Positions 27,889 through 35,630 of a stretch of 64,000 nt of DNA are shown piece after piece; position 1 is the first letter of the stretch, and each line of letters begins with the position of its first letter. Position numbers and translations under genes: made by a program. The notes under the pieces were generated by a model that had not been told where the DNA came from, did not search any database, and worked only from the letters and a program-made list of their open reading frames with translations. The DNA is taken from NCBI RefSeq assembly GCF_014836875.1, contig NZ_JACSQC010000004.1:434001-498000 (forward strand), in the 5' to 3' direction. The stretch comes from Arthrobacter pullicola (lineage in GTDB: Bacteria > Actinomycetota > Actinomycetes > Actinomycetales > Micrococcaceae).

Positions 27889-28658
27889 ACACGCTCAAGA
27901 AAGCCGGCTACCTGGTCGCACTGCCCGTCCTGCTGATCTTCATCTGGTGGGTCAGCACGCTGGGGAGCACCAACTTCTTCGTTCCCAAGCCAGGCATGCT
28001 CGTGGACAAGCTGGTGACGGTTTGGACGGGGGAGCGGCTGGTCGGGGACGTGCTGCCCAGCCTCACCCGGCTGATTATCGGCATCCTGCTCGCAATTGTC
28101 CTGGGCACCGGACTCGGCATCCTGGTCGGCACCACGCGCTGGCTCCGGAACCTGCTGGAACCGGTTCTGGAGTTCTTCCGGGCCATCCCGCCACCGGTGC
28201 TCATCCCGGTCCTGATGCTGCTCATCGGGGTCAATGACCAGATGAAGATCGCGGTCATCGTTTCGGGCTGCATCTGGCCGGTGCTGCTGAACACCATTGA
28301 AGGCGTCCGCGCCGTCGACGGCGTGCTCAGCGACTCCGCCCGCACCTTCCGGATCAGCGGGTTCGCCCGTCTGCGCTACTTGGTCCTGCCCAGCGCCAGC
28401 CCGCAGATTATGGCCGGCGTGCGGCAGTGCCTGTCCATCGGACTGATCCTGATGGTGATTTCGGAGATGTTCGCATCCTCGGAGGGCCTTGGTTTCACCA
28501 TCGTCCAGTTCCAGCGCTCCTTCGCTATTCCGGAGATGTGGAGCGGCATCGTGGTCCTTGGACTGATCGGTGTGGCCATGTCATTTATGTTCCAGTGGGC
28601 CGAACGCCGCATTCTCGGCTGGTACCACGGTTTGAGAGAGGTAGAACATGCAGAGTAA
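27885..28658 (+). CDS. ABC importer permease (SsuC/TauC-like), second
   Basis: A 257-residue paralogue of the preceding permease, with the EAA loop ARTFRISGFARLRYLVLPSA. Two different permease genes imply a heterodimeric channel, whereas SsuC or TauC normally works as a homodimer. Translation is coupled to the previous gene by ATGA, and the stop overlaps the ATPase start by 11 bases. Confidence 0.87.
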   Translation: MNTLKKAGYLVALPVLLIFIWWVSTLGSTNFFVPKPGMLVDKLVTVWTGERLVGDVLPSLTRLIIGILLAIVLGTGLGILVGTTRWLRNLLEPVLEFFRAIPPPVLIPVLMLLIGVNDQMKIAVIVSGCIWPVLLNTIEGVRAVDGVLSDSARTFRISGFARLRYLVLPSASPQIMAGVRQCLSIGLILMVISEMFASSEGLGFTIVQFQRSFAIPEMWSGIVVLGLIGVAMSFMFQWAERRILGWYHGLREVEHAE

Positions 28659-29553
28659 CCCCACGGACGGCCCGGGCCAGCCGCTGCTTTCGGTCAGGGG
28701 CATCCAGAAGATCTACAAGGTTGACGCCGGCGAAATCGAAGCCGTCCGGAACCTGACCTTCGACCTGCGTCCGGGGGAACTGGTCTGCCTGGTAGGCCCC
28801 TCCGGCAGCGGCAAAACGACCCTGCTGAAGATTATCGCGGGCCTGATGGCTCCGACGTCGGGCGAAGTGGTCCTGGCTGGCAAGAAGGTCACCGAGCCGC
28901 CGAAGGACATGGCCGTGGTCTTCCAGGAGTACGGACGCAGCCTGTTTCCATGGATGACAGTCCGGGGCAACGTCGAGCTTCCGCTGAAGAACGCCGGAAT
29001 CGCGAAGGGCGAGCGTAACAAGTTGGTGGACGATGCCCTGGAGGCTGTGGGCCTGGCCCACGTTCCCACCAGCTACCCGTGGCAGCTGTCCGGCGGTATG
29101 CAGCAGCGCGTGGCCATCGCCCGCGCCGTTGCCTACCAGCCCAAGGTGCTGCTGATGGATGAGCCGTTTGCCGCCGTCGACGCCCAGACCCGGGCGGATC
29201 TCGAGGACCTGGTCCGCAGCGTTTGGGAAAAGCTCGGCGTGACCATCCTGTTCGTCACGCACGACATCGATGAGTCCGTCTACCTGGGGGAGCGGGTGGT
29301 GGTGCTTTCGAGCTCGCCGACCGTTGTCCAGGAAGACATCATTATCGATCTGCCGGAGAAGCGCGACCAGCTGACCACGCGTTCACTGCCGCGTTTCGTG
29401 GAACTGCGCAACCACGTATACGAGCAGATCCAGATCGCGAAGAAGAACAAGGGAGTTGCCAACCCCGCTCCGGTGGACCCGCGGGTCACAGTGCCGCATG
29501 CCGCGGCGGCCGTGGAGGGTCTTCCTCCGGTTAGCGGAGTAGACGTTTCCTAG
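28648..29553 (+). CDS. ABC importer ATP-binding protein (SsuB/TauB-like)
   Basis: A 301-residue ATPase with Walker A GPSGSGKTT (about 50-58), Q-loop VVFQEYGRSLFPWM, signature LSGGMQQR, Walker B VLLMDEPFAAVDAQ and switch histidine in THDIDESV. It energises the two permeases upstream and overlaps the second one. About 50 extra C-terminal residues go beyond the minimal family length. Confidence 0.9.
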   Translation: MQSNPTDGPGQPLLSVRGIQKIYKVDAGEIEAVRNLTFDLRPGELVCLVGPSGSGKTTLLKIIAGLMAPTSGEVVLAGKKVTEPPKDMAVVFQEYGRSLFPWMTVRGNVELPLKNAGIAKGERNKLVDDALEAVGLAHVPTSYPWQLSGGMQQRVAIARAVAYQPKVLLMDEPFAAVDAQTRADLEDLVRSVWEKLGVTILFVTHDIDESVYLGERVVVLSSSPTVVQEDIIIDLPEKRDQLTTRSLPRFVELRNHVYEQIQIAKKNKGVANPAPVDPRVTVPHAAAAVEGLPPVSGVDVS

Positions 29554-29595
29554 CCGGTGAGGGAACGGTTCCGGGCAGCCGCCCGGAACCGCGAA

Positions 29596-29637
29596 GGGAC
29601 CTGGGTTCGCCCGCTTCGGCGGGGGAGGCCAGGTCCC
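29596..29637 (+). terminator. Terminator of the sulfonate-type ABC operon
   Basis: A nine-pair outer stem (GGGACCTGG with CCAGGTCCC) encloses a five-pair stem with a TTCG loop. It follows the ATPase stop by about 40 bases. Little U-tract is present. Confidence 0.6.
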
Positions 29638-29724
29638 TGTCCACTTAAAGGATGGTGGCCTAGTATCGGAAGTCAGCGGCCACGGCAGGCAGCGCGGCCG
29701 AGGTACCAGCCGAAGGAGAAAGTC

Positions 29725-29919
29725 ATGGCTGAATCAGGCAAGCAGCCGGAAGAGCAGCATGGGAAAGAGCAGGCGGACCGCCCCGAGGCGAAGGGTGGAG
29801 CTGGGCCCGAAGGGACCATTCCAGCTTCGGCGGACGGCGTTGCGGCCGGAAGCGCGGACGAGGCCTCAAACTTTGAACCGGAAGAGGACACTGACTCTGC
29901 CGGGGACGGCGGGTCCTGA
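29725..29919 (+). CDS. Small acidic hydrophilic protein, unknown
   Basis: A 64-residue protein with no hydrophobic segment, rich in Glu, Asp, Gly and Ala, and predicted to be disordered. ATG 29725 has AAGGAG six bases upstream; the longer frame from 29557 runs through the preceding terminator and is rejected. It is convergent with the kinase gene, whose stop is only a few bases away. Small acidic proteins like this are common next to stress genes in Arthrobacter, but no function can be assigned. Confidence 0.6.
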   Translation: MAESGKQPEEQHGKEQADRPEAKGGAGPEGTIPASADGVAAGSADEASNFEPEEDTDSAGDGGS

Positions 29920-29925
29920 ACCTGC

Positions 29926-30882
29926 TTAGCCCAGGCTGGGCGCGTGGTCCGGCGGCAGCGGGATGTAGATATTGCCGGTGGTGATTCCGCCAGTGCTGAC
30001 TTCGTCGTCCTCAGCCGGGGGCAAGCTGCCCACCTCCGGCCCGGTATCGGGTTCCGCGGCCAGCAGGCGCAGTGCCGCGGCCGCTTCATGCGCTGCCGGG
30101 CGGACATCGGGAAGGCGTGCCGTCATGGCCCGGAGGAGTTCCACCCAGTCCTCGCCGAGGGCAGCGGGAACCTCGGGATCCCGCAGCAGGCGCGCCACTG
30201 CAGCTTCCACGATGGGACCGGGGAAGGCTTTTTCCCCGGTCAGTGACTCAAGGAGCACCAGGCCCAGCGAATACACATCCGTCGAGGGCTGGACTGCGCC
30301 GCCCTGGGCCTGTTCCGGGCTGAGGTAATTCGCGGTACCGATGGTCGCGCCGTGTGCGGTCGCCACAGTGGCTTCCACCAAGCGGGCAATGCCGAAATCC
30401 GTGAGCTTGGGGTACAGCCGGGAATCATGTTCCTGCGGGAAGAGCAGGATGTTGGCCGGCTTCACGTCGCGGTGGATGACCCCCTGTGAGTGCACATAGG
30501 CGAGGGCATCTGCCAGGTCGGCGCCGAGCGACGCGACCGCGACCGGGGGCAGCGGACCCGATTTCAGGGTGCGGCGCAGGTCCGGTCCGTCAACCAGTTC
30601 CATTACCAGGTAGCTCAGCACCCGGCCGTCCTCTTCGTGGTGCAGGCCGGCATCCAGGAGCGTTACGAGTCCCGGGTGGTTCAGAGTCGCCAGCAGCAGT
30701 GTTTCAGTATGCTGCCGGCGGTAGTTGTCGTCTTCCTGCACGGTGGGTCGAAACAGCTTCACGGCAACTTCGCGTCCCAGGTTCTCATCCGTCGCGCGGT
30801 GTACGGATGCAGCGCCGCCGGTGCCGATGAGCTCGGTAATGCGGTAGCGCTGCCCCAGGAATAGGTCCAACGGCGTCCTCAC
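29926..30882 (-). CDS. Serine/threonine protein kinase (soluble)
   Basis: A 318-residue Hanks-type kinase. The glycine loop is IGTGGAASV, the ATP-binding lysine is K42 (VAVKLFRP), the catalytic loop is HRDVKPANILL with D139, and the metal-binding DFG is at 162-164. The activation segment GTANYLSPEQA carries the usual end. There is no transmembrane segment or PASTA domain, so unlike PknB it is probably cytosolic. The last 60 residues are acidic. Targets are unknown. It starts at GTG with an AGGA upstream. Confidence 0.92.
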   Translation of the reverse strand: MRTPLDLFLGQRYRITELIGTGGAASVHRATDENLGREVAVKLFRPTVQEDDNYRRQHTETLLLATLNHPGLVTLLDAGLHHEEDGRVLSYLVMELVDGPDLRRTLKSGPLPPVAVASLGADLADALAYVHSQGVIHRDVKPANILLFPQEHDSRLYPKLTDFGIARLVEATVATAHGATIGTANYLSPEQAQGGAVQPSTDVYSLGLVLLESLTGEKAFPGPIVEAAVARLLRDPEVPAALGEDWVELLRAMTARLPDVRPAAHEAAAALRLLAAEPDTGPEVGSLPPAEDDEVSTGGITTGNIYIPLPPDHAPSLG

Positions 30883-30944
30883 TTATTGGTTGAACTGCAG
30901 CGGAAGGCTGCGGCATAAAATGCAGGGGGAAAGGTGCAGGCAGT

Positions 30945-30987
30945 AATCGTCAGCACGCTTAGTAATTCTTTAAGTGTACTGACGATT
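30945..30987. repeat. 17-bp inverted repeat upstream of the kinase
   Basis: Arms 30945-30961 and 30971-30987 pair at 15 of 17 positions, and the other two become G-U in RNA. The loop is nine bases. It lies after the dehydrogenase operon and before the kinase, both on the minus strand. No U-tract follows. It may be a terminator for the operon or an operator for the kinase. Confidence 0.6.
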
Positions 30988-31061
30988 CGATCCTAGCCTG
31001 TACCTGTACCCTGCATCCCGCATTTGCGGCAGGTCGTGACCAATTCTTGACCTGGCGTGCC

Positions 31062-31877
31062 TTAGGTGGACTCCGCGCTGTCCGGTCCGAGGAACTCCAC
31101 CGCGGCTGTCTTGAATGCCCGCGAGGTCACGGCGTTCGCATGGCTTCTGCCCGGTAGAAGCAGCAGGTCCGCCCGGCCGCTGAGTTCTGCCAGCCGCGGG
31201 GCGGTGACGGCCAGGGTGTCCTTGTCTCCGGCGACCAGCAGCAGCGGCATGGCAGGAACTGCTGCTGCGGGCTGGAACGGTTCCTGTTTGATGGCCTCAA
31301 TCAGTGTGAACAGTGCCTCAAGGTCATTGGACGGGACCAGGGTGGCCATCCGGAGCAGGTCAGCGCTGACCGGATCGGGAAGGGGTGCACCTCCGGCCAG
31401 CGACTCGCGGGCAGCAGCCAGGTCGAAGTCCGCCAGCGGATCTCCGGTACCCGGGCCGCCCAGAACCATTCTGTGGACGTAGCCGGGCGCTTCGGCACCA
31501 AGTTCCCACGCCAGGCGGGAACCCAGCGAGTAACCGGCCACGTCGACGCCGGAGGACTCATCGCCGTCCACCAGCGGACGGACCCCGTTTGCGATGAGCA
31601 GCTGCAGCAGTCCGGCCCGGATGCTGCTGGGCCGGCAGCTGTCCCGATCTGCCGGGGCAGGGCTGCGCCCGTGGCCCGGCAGATCGGCGGCGATGACCCG
31701 CCGTCCGGCCTCGGTGAGGGCCGGGATCCAGCCGGTGGACTGCCAGTTCATTTCCGTTGAGGAGGCAAAACCGTGCAGCAGGAGGATGGGCCGCAGGCCG
31801 GCATCTGTTCGCGGGGCTGGTTCGTGAATCTCGACGTGCAGCGCTGCCCCTGTGCCGTTGAGGGTGCCCGCCGTCAT
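31062..31877 (-). CDS. Alpha/beta hydrolase in E2 position of the 2-oxoacid dehydrogenase operon
   Basis: A 271-residue alpha/beta-fold protein. The oxyanion motif is LLLHGFA, the nucleophile elbow is AGYSLGS with S117, the probable acid is in GDKD, and the histidine is in PGRSHANAV, so a full catalytic triad is likely. Its ATG overlaps the stop of the lipoyl-domain gene (ATGA), so the two are made together. In AcoC-type E2 proteins of acetoin dehydrogenases a lipoyl domain is fused to just this fold. Here the parts are two genes. Whether it is an acyltransferase or a thioesterase/hydrolase is open. Confidence 0.85.
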   Translation of the reverse strand: MTAGTLNGTGAALHVEIHEPAPRTDAGLRPILLLHGFASSTEMNWQSTGWIPALTEAGRRVIAADLPGHGRSPAPADRDSCRPSSIRAGLLQLLIANGVRPLVDGDESSGVDVAGYSLGSRLAWELGAEAPGYVHRMVLGGPGTGDPLADFDLAAARESLAGGAPLPDPVSADLLRMATLVPSNDLEALFTLIEAIKQEPFQPAAAVPAMPLLLVAGDKDTLAVTAPRLAELSGRADLLLLPGRSHANAVTSRAFKTAAVEFLGPDSAEST

Positions 31878-32206
31878 CAGTCTTCGTCCAGGACCGCGGA
31901 AAGCCGGACCCGGCGGCGCGCCGGAGCTTCCTCGGGAACGGTGCCGACGATGCCGGCGGTGTTGTCCGGAACCTCGAACACCACCAGGGGTTCGCCGACG
32001 TTGATCTTGTCGCCCGGTCCGCCGTGGATGCGGGCCACGACGCCTGCCTGCGGTGAGGGAAGCTCGACGGCGGATTTGGAGGTTTCCACCTCAACCAGCG
32101 GCTGGTTGCGCTCCACCTGGTCACCGGGGGCCACCAGCCATTCGAGGATGGTTGCTTCAATCAGGCCTTCGCCGAGGTCGGGCAGGGGAAAAGATATTTC
32201 AGCCAC
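31877..32206 (-). CDS. Lipoyl-domain protein (E2 reduced to its lipoyl domain)
   Basis: A 109-residue protein. It begins ISFPLPDLGEG and has the lipoylation site VETSKSAVEL with K44 (ETDKA in most E2 proteins). After about 80 residues comes a basic tail and then the stop. The peripheral-subunit-binding domain and the acyltransferase domain (with its HHxxxDG box), which normally add about 300 residues, are absent. The GTG start overlaps the E1-beta stop by eight bases. It should carry the acyl group for the E1 proteins upstream. Confidence 0.88.
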   Translation of the reverse strand: MAEISFPLPDLGEGLIEATILEWLVAPGDQVERNQPLVEVETSKSAVELPSPQAGVVARIHGGPGDKINVGEPLVVFEVPDNTAGIVGTVPEEAPARRRVRLSAVLDED

Positions 32207-33236
32207 GCCGGTACTCCAATACTCGCTGGATCCCAAAGAGGATGCGGTCAATGTTCGGGATGTATTCGTCTTCGAGGTCACCTGAGGGATACGGTACGTC
32301 GAATCCGGTGACGCGTTCCACCGGAGCGCGCAGGGTATCAAAGCACTGCTGCGTGATGAGGGCGGCTACTTCCGCGCCCAGTCCCGCGGTCAGCGGAGCT
32401 TCGTGGACGACGACGGCGCGCCGGGTCCGGCTCACCGAGGCTGCCAGCCCCTCGGCGTCGATCGGCTTGAGCCAGCGCAGGTCCAGGACTTCGATTTCGA
32501 TCCCGTCCTCGGCGGCGAGTTCGGCTACCTGCAGGCAGCGCGCGACCATGGCACCCCATGCGACCAGGGTCAGGTGCGCGCCGGGCCGGACCACCTTGGA
32601 CCCCAGCGGCGAACCGGCGTCCGTGAAGTCCACGGAACCCTTCTGCCAATAGCGGGACTTCGGTTCCATGAAGACCACCGGGTCCGGCCGCGAAGCGGAG
32701 TACTTGAGCAGGTGGTAGGCCTCGTGCGGGCTGGAGGGTGAGACGACCAGCAGTCCCGGAACATGGGCGAACAGGGCTTCGAGTGACTCCCCGTGGTGTT
32801 CGGGCGCACGGATGCCGCCGAAGCTGGGAACACGCAGGGTTACCGGCATGGGTAGCGTGCCGCGGCTGCGGTAGTTCATGCGGGCCAGCTGCGTAATGAT
32901 CTGGTTAACGGCGGGGTAGGTGAAACCGTCGAACTGGACCTCGGGAATGGGGTGGAAGCCGGCCATCGCCAGGCCCACGGACATGCCCAGGATTCCGGAT
33001 TCGGCCAGCGGAGTGTCAAAGACACGGTCCGGGCCGAAACGCTTCTGGAGTCCGTCCGTGATGCGGAAGACGCCGCCGAGCCGGCCAACGTCTTCGCCGA
33101 GCACCACGGCCTTGTCGTCTCCGGCCAGGATTTCTGCCAGCGCACGGTTCAGTGCCGCCTGCATGGAGATCGTCTCGACGGCCGGGGACTCTGCGGCGCC
33201 CGCGGGGCGGATTCCTTCTGTGAGTTGGCTAGACAT
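32199..33236 (-). CDS. 2-oxoacid dehydrogenase E1 component, beta subunit
   Basis: A 345-residue subunit of the branched-chain/pyruvate dehydrogenase E1 family. Recognised blocks are GEDVGRLGGVFRITDGLQ, FDTPLAESGILGMSVGLAMA, PEVQFDGFTYPAVNQI and SPHEAYHLLKYS. The best match in memory is branched-chain (BkdB-like) E1. It overlaps both E1-alpha and the lipoyl gene by eight bases each, so all four genes look tightly coupled. The E3 gene is not in this window. Confidence 0.92.
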   Translation of the reverse strand: MSSQLTEGIRPAGAAESPAVETISMQAALNRALAEILAGDDKAVVLGEDVGRLGGVFRITDGLQKRFGPDRVFDTPLAESGILGMSVGLAMAGFHPIPEVQFDGFTYPAVNQIITQLARMNYRSRGTLPMPVTLRVPSFGGIRAPEHHGESLEALFAHVPGLLVVSPSSPHEAYHLLKYSASRPDPVVFMEPKSRYWQKGSVDFTDAGSPLGSKVVRPGAHLTLVAWGAMVARCLQVAELAAEDGIEIEVLDLRWLKPIDAEGLAASVSRTRRAVVVHEAPLTAGLGAEVAALITQQCFDTLRAPVERVTGFDVPYPSGDLEDEYIPNIDRILFGIQRVLEYRRG

Positions 33237-34263
33237 GTTCGGATTCCTCCCGCCAGGCCCGTGCCTGGGCCTTCAGTGCTTCAGTGGGTTCTGCAAAGAC
33301 AAAGTCGAACATTTCCCGGCCGGGCCGGGACTTGAGTGCCTGGACCCCTTCGCGGACGGCCTCGGCGTGCGCCTTCGCTTCGGCAGCCGCAGCGTCCAGG
33401 AACTCCCTGGTGGCCGCACCGCTTGTCAGGATGAGCTCAGCCAGCCGGGAGACAGGATCGGTGCCGGCGTCGCGGCGTTCCTCGTCGAGGGTACGGTAGC
33501 GGCCGGGATCGTCGCTGGTGGAGTGTGGTCCCCGCCGGTAGGTCATGGCTTCGATCAGCACCGGCCCGTTGCCTGCGCGGGCATGTGCGGCGGCGCAGCG
33601 GGTGGCACGCACGACGGCGGCGGCATCGTTGCCGTCCACCGTGACGGACGCCATCCCGTACCCGGCGGCACGGGCGGCCACTCTGCCGCCCGCAACCTGT
33701 TCTTCGGTTGGCAGGGAGATCGCCCAGCCGTTGTTCTGCACGAAGAAGATCACCGGGGCTTTCAGGACCCCGGCGAAGTTCATCGCCTCGTGGATGTCGC
33801 CCTGTGAACTGGCGCCGTCGCCAAAATAGGTGATCGCGACGGGAAGTTCCGTTCCGGGCTTAGCGGAAAGCCTGGAACCGTGGGCCCAGCCGACTGCGTG
33901 CAGCACCGATCCGCCGACCACAGCCTGGATCGGGGCAAGCCGGGTCTCGACGGGGTTGTACAGCCCGCCGTGCCAGCTGGCTTTGTGGGTGGACATGTAC
34001 TGAACCATGTCCACGCCCAGGGCGAGTGCGACTCCCATTTCGCGGTAGGTCGGGAACAGGAAATCCCGGGCGGGATCCATGGCAAAGGCGCTGCCGACCT
34101 GGGCCGCTTCCTGTCCCAGCTCAGGGGCGTAGCCGGGAATGATGCCCTGGCGCTGCCACGCTACGGCGGCCAGATCCAGTTCCCGGGTGGCGCTCACCAG
34201 CGAATAAAGCCGGCGCAGTTCCTCATGCGTGAGCTCGGGAGTGCTCTTGATGTCTAGGTCCAT
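33229..34263 (-). CDS. 2-oxoacid dehydrogenase E1 component, alpha subunit
   Basis: A 344-residue thiamine-diphosphate enzyme. The cofactor motif is GDGASSQGDIHEAMNFAG running to VQNNGWAIS. The loop HSTSDDPGRYR matches branched-chain 2-oxoacid dehydrogenase E1-alpha, suggesting 2-oxoisovalerate-type substrates, although acetoin or other substrates remain possible given the E2 arrangement. ATG 34263 is chosen because a -10 element lies seven bases away; the frame upstream is not conserved. It is the first gene of the operon. Confidence 0.92.
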   Translation of the reverse strand: MDLDIKSTPELTHEELRRLYSLVSATRELDLAAVAWQRQGIIPGYAPELGQEAAQVGSAFAMDPARDFLFPTYREMGVALALGVDMVQYMSTHKASWHGGLYNPVETRLAPIQAVVGGSVLHAVGWAHGSRLSAKPGTELPVAITYFGDGASSQGDIHEAMNFAGVLKAPVIFFVQNNGWAISLPTEEQVAGGRVAARAAGYGMASVTVDGNDAAAVVRATRCAAAHARAGNGPVLIEAMTYRRGPHSTSDDPGRYRTLDEERRDAGTDPVSRLAELILTSGAATREFLDAAAAEAKAHAEAVREGVQALKSRPGREMFDFVFAEPTEALKAQARAWREESEHV

Positions 34264-34270
34264 GTGCTGA

Positions 34271-34300
34271 AAAGTAACCGCTGTCACATGACCATGGCAA
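34271..34300 (-). promoter_or_regulatory. Leaderless promoter of the 2-oxoacid dehydrogenase operon
   Basis: On the minus strand TTGCCA (34300-34295), 18 bases, TACTTT (34276-34271), then seven bases to ATG 34263. This is the most complete promoter in the leaderless set, with both boxes recognisable. Confidence 0.55.
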
Positions 34301-34501
34301 TCAGCAATGACGGGGGTGAGCAGACTGTGCATGTTGCTTGCCCGAAACGGTAAATACCTGGACAAATTGCCAAGCGATTCGATGAACAACTATTCAGAGG
34401 GCGCAGCCGGCCAGTGCTGCGCGGGTGGGTCGGCGCCACCGCTGGGCCTCCCTTCGTTTGCCCCGAAAACGGAGGTTGCCGGATGAATTTCGCGACCCGG
34501 A

Positions 34502-34530
34502 CTGGCATTTATTTTATTTCCCGGTATGGT
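34502..34530 (+). promoter_or_regulatory. Candidate promoter of the tiny basic protein gene
   Basis: CTGGCA (34502-34507), 17 bases, TATGGT (34525-34530). The expected start lies about 33 bases before the TTG at 34570. The remainder of the 306-base gap from 34264 to 34569 shows no gene. Confidence 0.4.
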
Positions 34531-34569
34531 CTGAAAGTATCCAATGGTTGAGTGACACAGGAGTGTAAA

Positions 34570-34701
34570 TTGTCTGGAAAATCACCGCAAGGATCCGACG
34601 CCAAAAAACCCGGCAAGTCGATCAAGGAGAAGCGGGCCGAGAAACGGGCCAAGTCAGCCGCCGACACCGAGCTCGTGCCCAGGAAGCGTAAGGGACAGTA
34701 G
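34570..34701 (+). CDS. Tiny basic protein, 43 residues, unknown
   Basis: It starts at TTG with AGGAG (34559-34563) six bases away. The product begins MSGKSPQGSDAKKPGKSIKE and is about one-third Lys/Arg, with no hydrophobic part and no cysteine. I recall similar very short Lys-rich proteins in Arthrobacter genomes, all hypothetical. The gene has a plausible promoter and a terminator region after it. Nucleic-acid or ribosome binding would suit the charge but is a guess. Confidence 0.65.
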   Translation: MSGKSPQGSDAKKPGKSIKEKRAEKRAKSAADTELVPRKRKGQ

Positions 34702-34921
34702 CGCACAGGGGGTGCCGGCAGCCCAGGGGCGGCCGGCCGGCCGGCTAGCGGCCCGGATGGGAAGCCGTGTTTCTCTGGAAAATAAAAAGCCGTCGAAAGC
34801 AGGCGGCCTGTTTTCCAGTTTTATGCCTTTTCCTGCCAGCGGGCCGTTTTGCAAAATGCGGCGGTGCCCGCAGGGACCCTTTTACGTTTTTATCCCTGAA
34901 AAAAATAATCTAAAAAACAGC
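34702..34921. other. Gene-free AT-rich stretch with nested inverted repeats
   Basis: It holds two imperfect hairpins: CTGGAAAA/TTTTCCAG (34775-34782 with 34811-34818), which encloses GCCG/CGGC, and CAGGGA/TCCCTG (34871-34876 with 34893-34898) followed by an A-run. Several A and T runs make it clearly unlike the flanking DNA. No ORF is supportable. Confidence 0.6.
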
Positions 34922-34949
34922 CGCCCCCACTGGTTTTCCGGTGGGGGCG
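34922..34949. terminator. Strong hairpin terminator before the Lrp gene
   Basis: A nine-pair GC stem (CGCCCCCAC with GTGGGGGCG) that can extend by three pairs to a TTTT loop. It is preceded by a run of A and followed by TTT, so it can work in either direction. Confidence 0.75.
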
Positions 34950-35075
34950 TTTGCCGTGGCGTGCTGAGCGCCGCGCCGGTTCTGCAGATAGAGTTCCGCA
35001 AGAGGGCCAGCGCACCTGAGCTCTCCGGCCCGGATCTGTGCGGGCTACCGGTTGCGCTTCCACGGAAAGGTTGCC

Positions 35076-35576
35076 ATGGCGACGGATCAACTCGATGCCA
35101 GGATCGTCTCCCTTTTTACTGACGACCCCCGCATGTCGGTGCTCGAGGCATCACGAATACTGAAGGTCGCCCGGGCAACCGTGCAGGCACGGCTGGACCG
35201 GATGCAGCGAAGCGGAGTAATAGCCGGCTGGGGCCCCCGGGTTGATCCCGCGGCGCTGGGGTATGACGTCGTCGCCTACTGTTCTCTCACCATCAGGCAG
35301 GATATGGGCCACGACGCCGTGGTCGCCGCGCTGTCAGAGATCCCGGAGATTCAGGAGGCCCATACGGTCTCCGGGGAAAGCGACCTGATCGCTCGGGTGG
35401 CCGCCCGCTCCAACTCGGATCTGCAGCGCGTCATCGACTCCATGGTCGCCACCGGAACGGTCCTTCGATCCTCCTCCGTGATCGTGCTCAACACGCATTT
35501 TGAAGGGCGCATGCTCCCGCTGCTGCGCGCTGCGGCCGGCATCGGTGCGCAGGAGGGTTCCGGCCAAAGCGCGTAA
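35076..35576 (+). CDS. Lrp/AsnC family transcriptional regulator
   Basis: A 166-residue regulator. The N-terminal winged helix (LDARIVSLFTDDPRMSVLEA, then VARATVQARLDRM) is followed by an AsnC/RAM ligand domain with VSGESDLIARVAARS. Such regulators often respond to branched-chain amino acids and control bkd operons, as BkdR does in Pseudomonas. The gene lies head-to-head with the dehydrogenase operon, which suggests, but does not show, the same task. ATG 35076 has GGAAAGG upstream. Confidence 0.9.
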   Translation: MATDQLDARIVSLFTDDPRMSVLEASRILKVARATVQARLDRMQRSGVIAGWGPRVDPAALGYDVVAYCSLTIRQDMGHDAVVAALSEIPEIQEAHTVSGESDLIARVAARSNSDLQRVIDSMVATGTVLRSSSVIVLNTHFEGRMLPLLRAAAGIGAQEGSGQSA

Positions 35577-35630
35577 CGTTGGGTCAAGCTGCGCTAACTG
35601 TTACTGACGTCCTAGGAAGGGCCTGCGGGG

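Noticed and set aside
31877-32206. Frameshifted full-length E2 explaining the short lipoyl protein
   Set aside because: The next gene in any frame is an alpha/beta hydrolase with its own start overlapping the stop, not an acyltransferase domain, so a single frameshift cannot restore an ordinary E2. A frameshifted AcoC-like fusion is not fully excluded.
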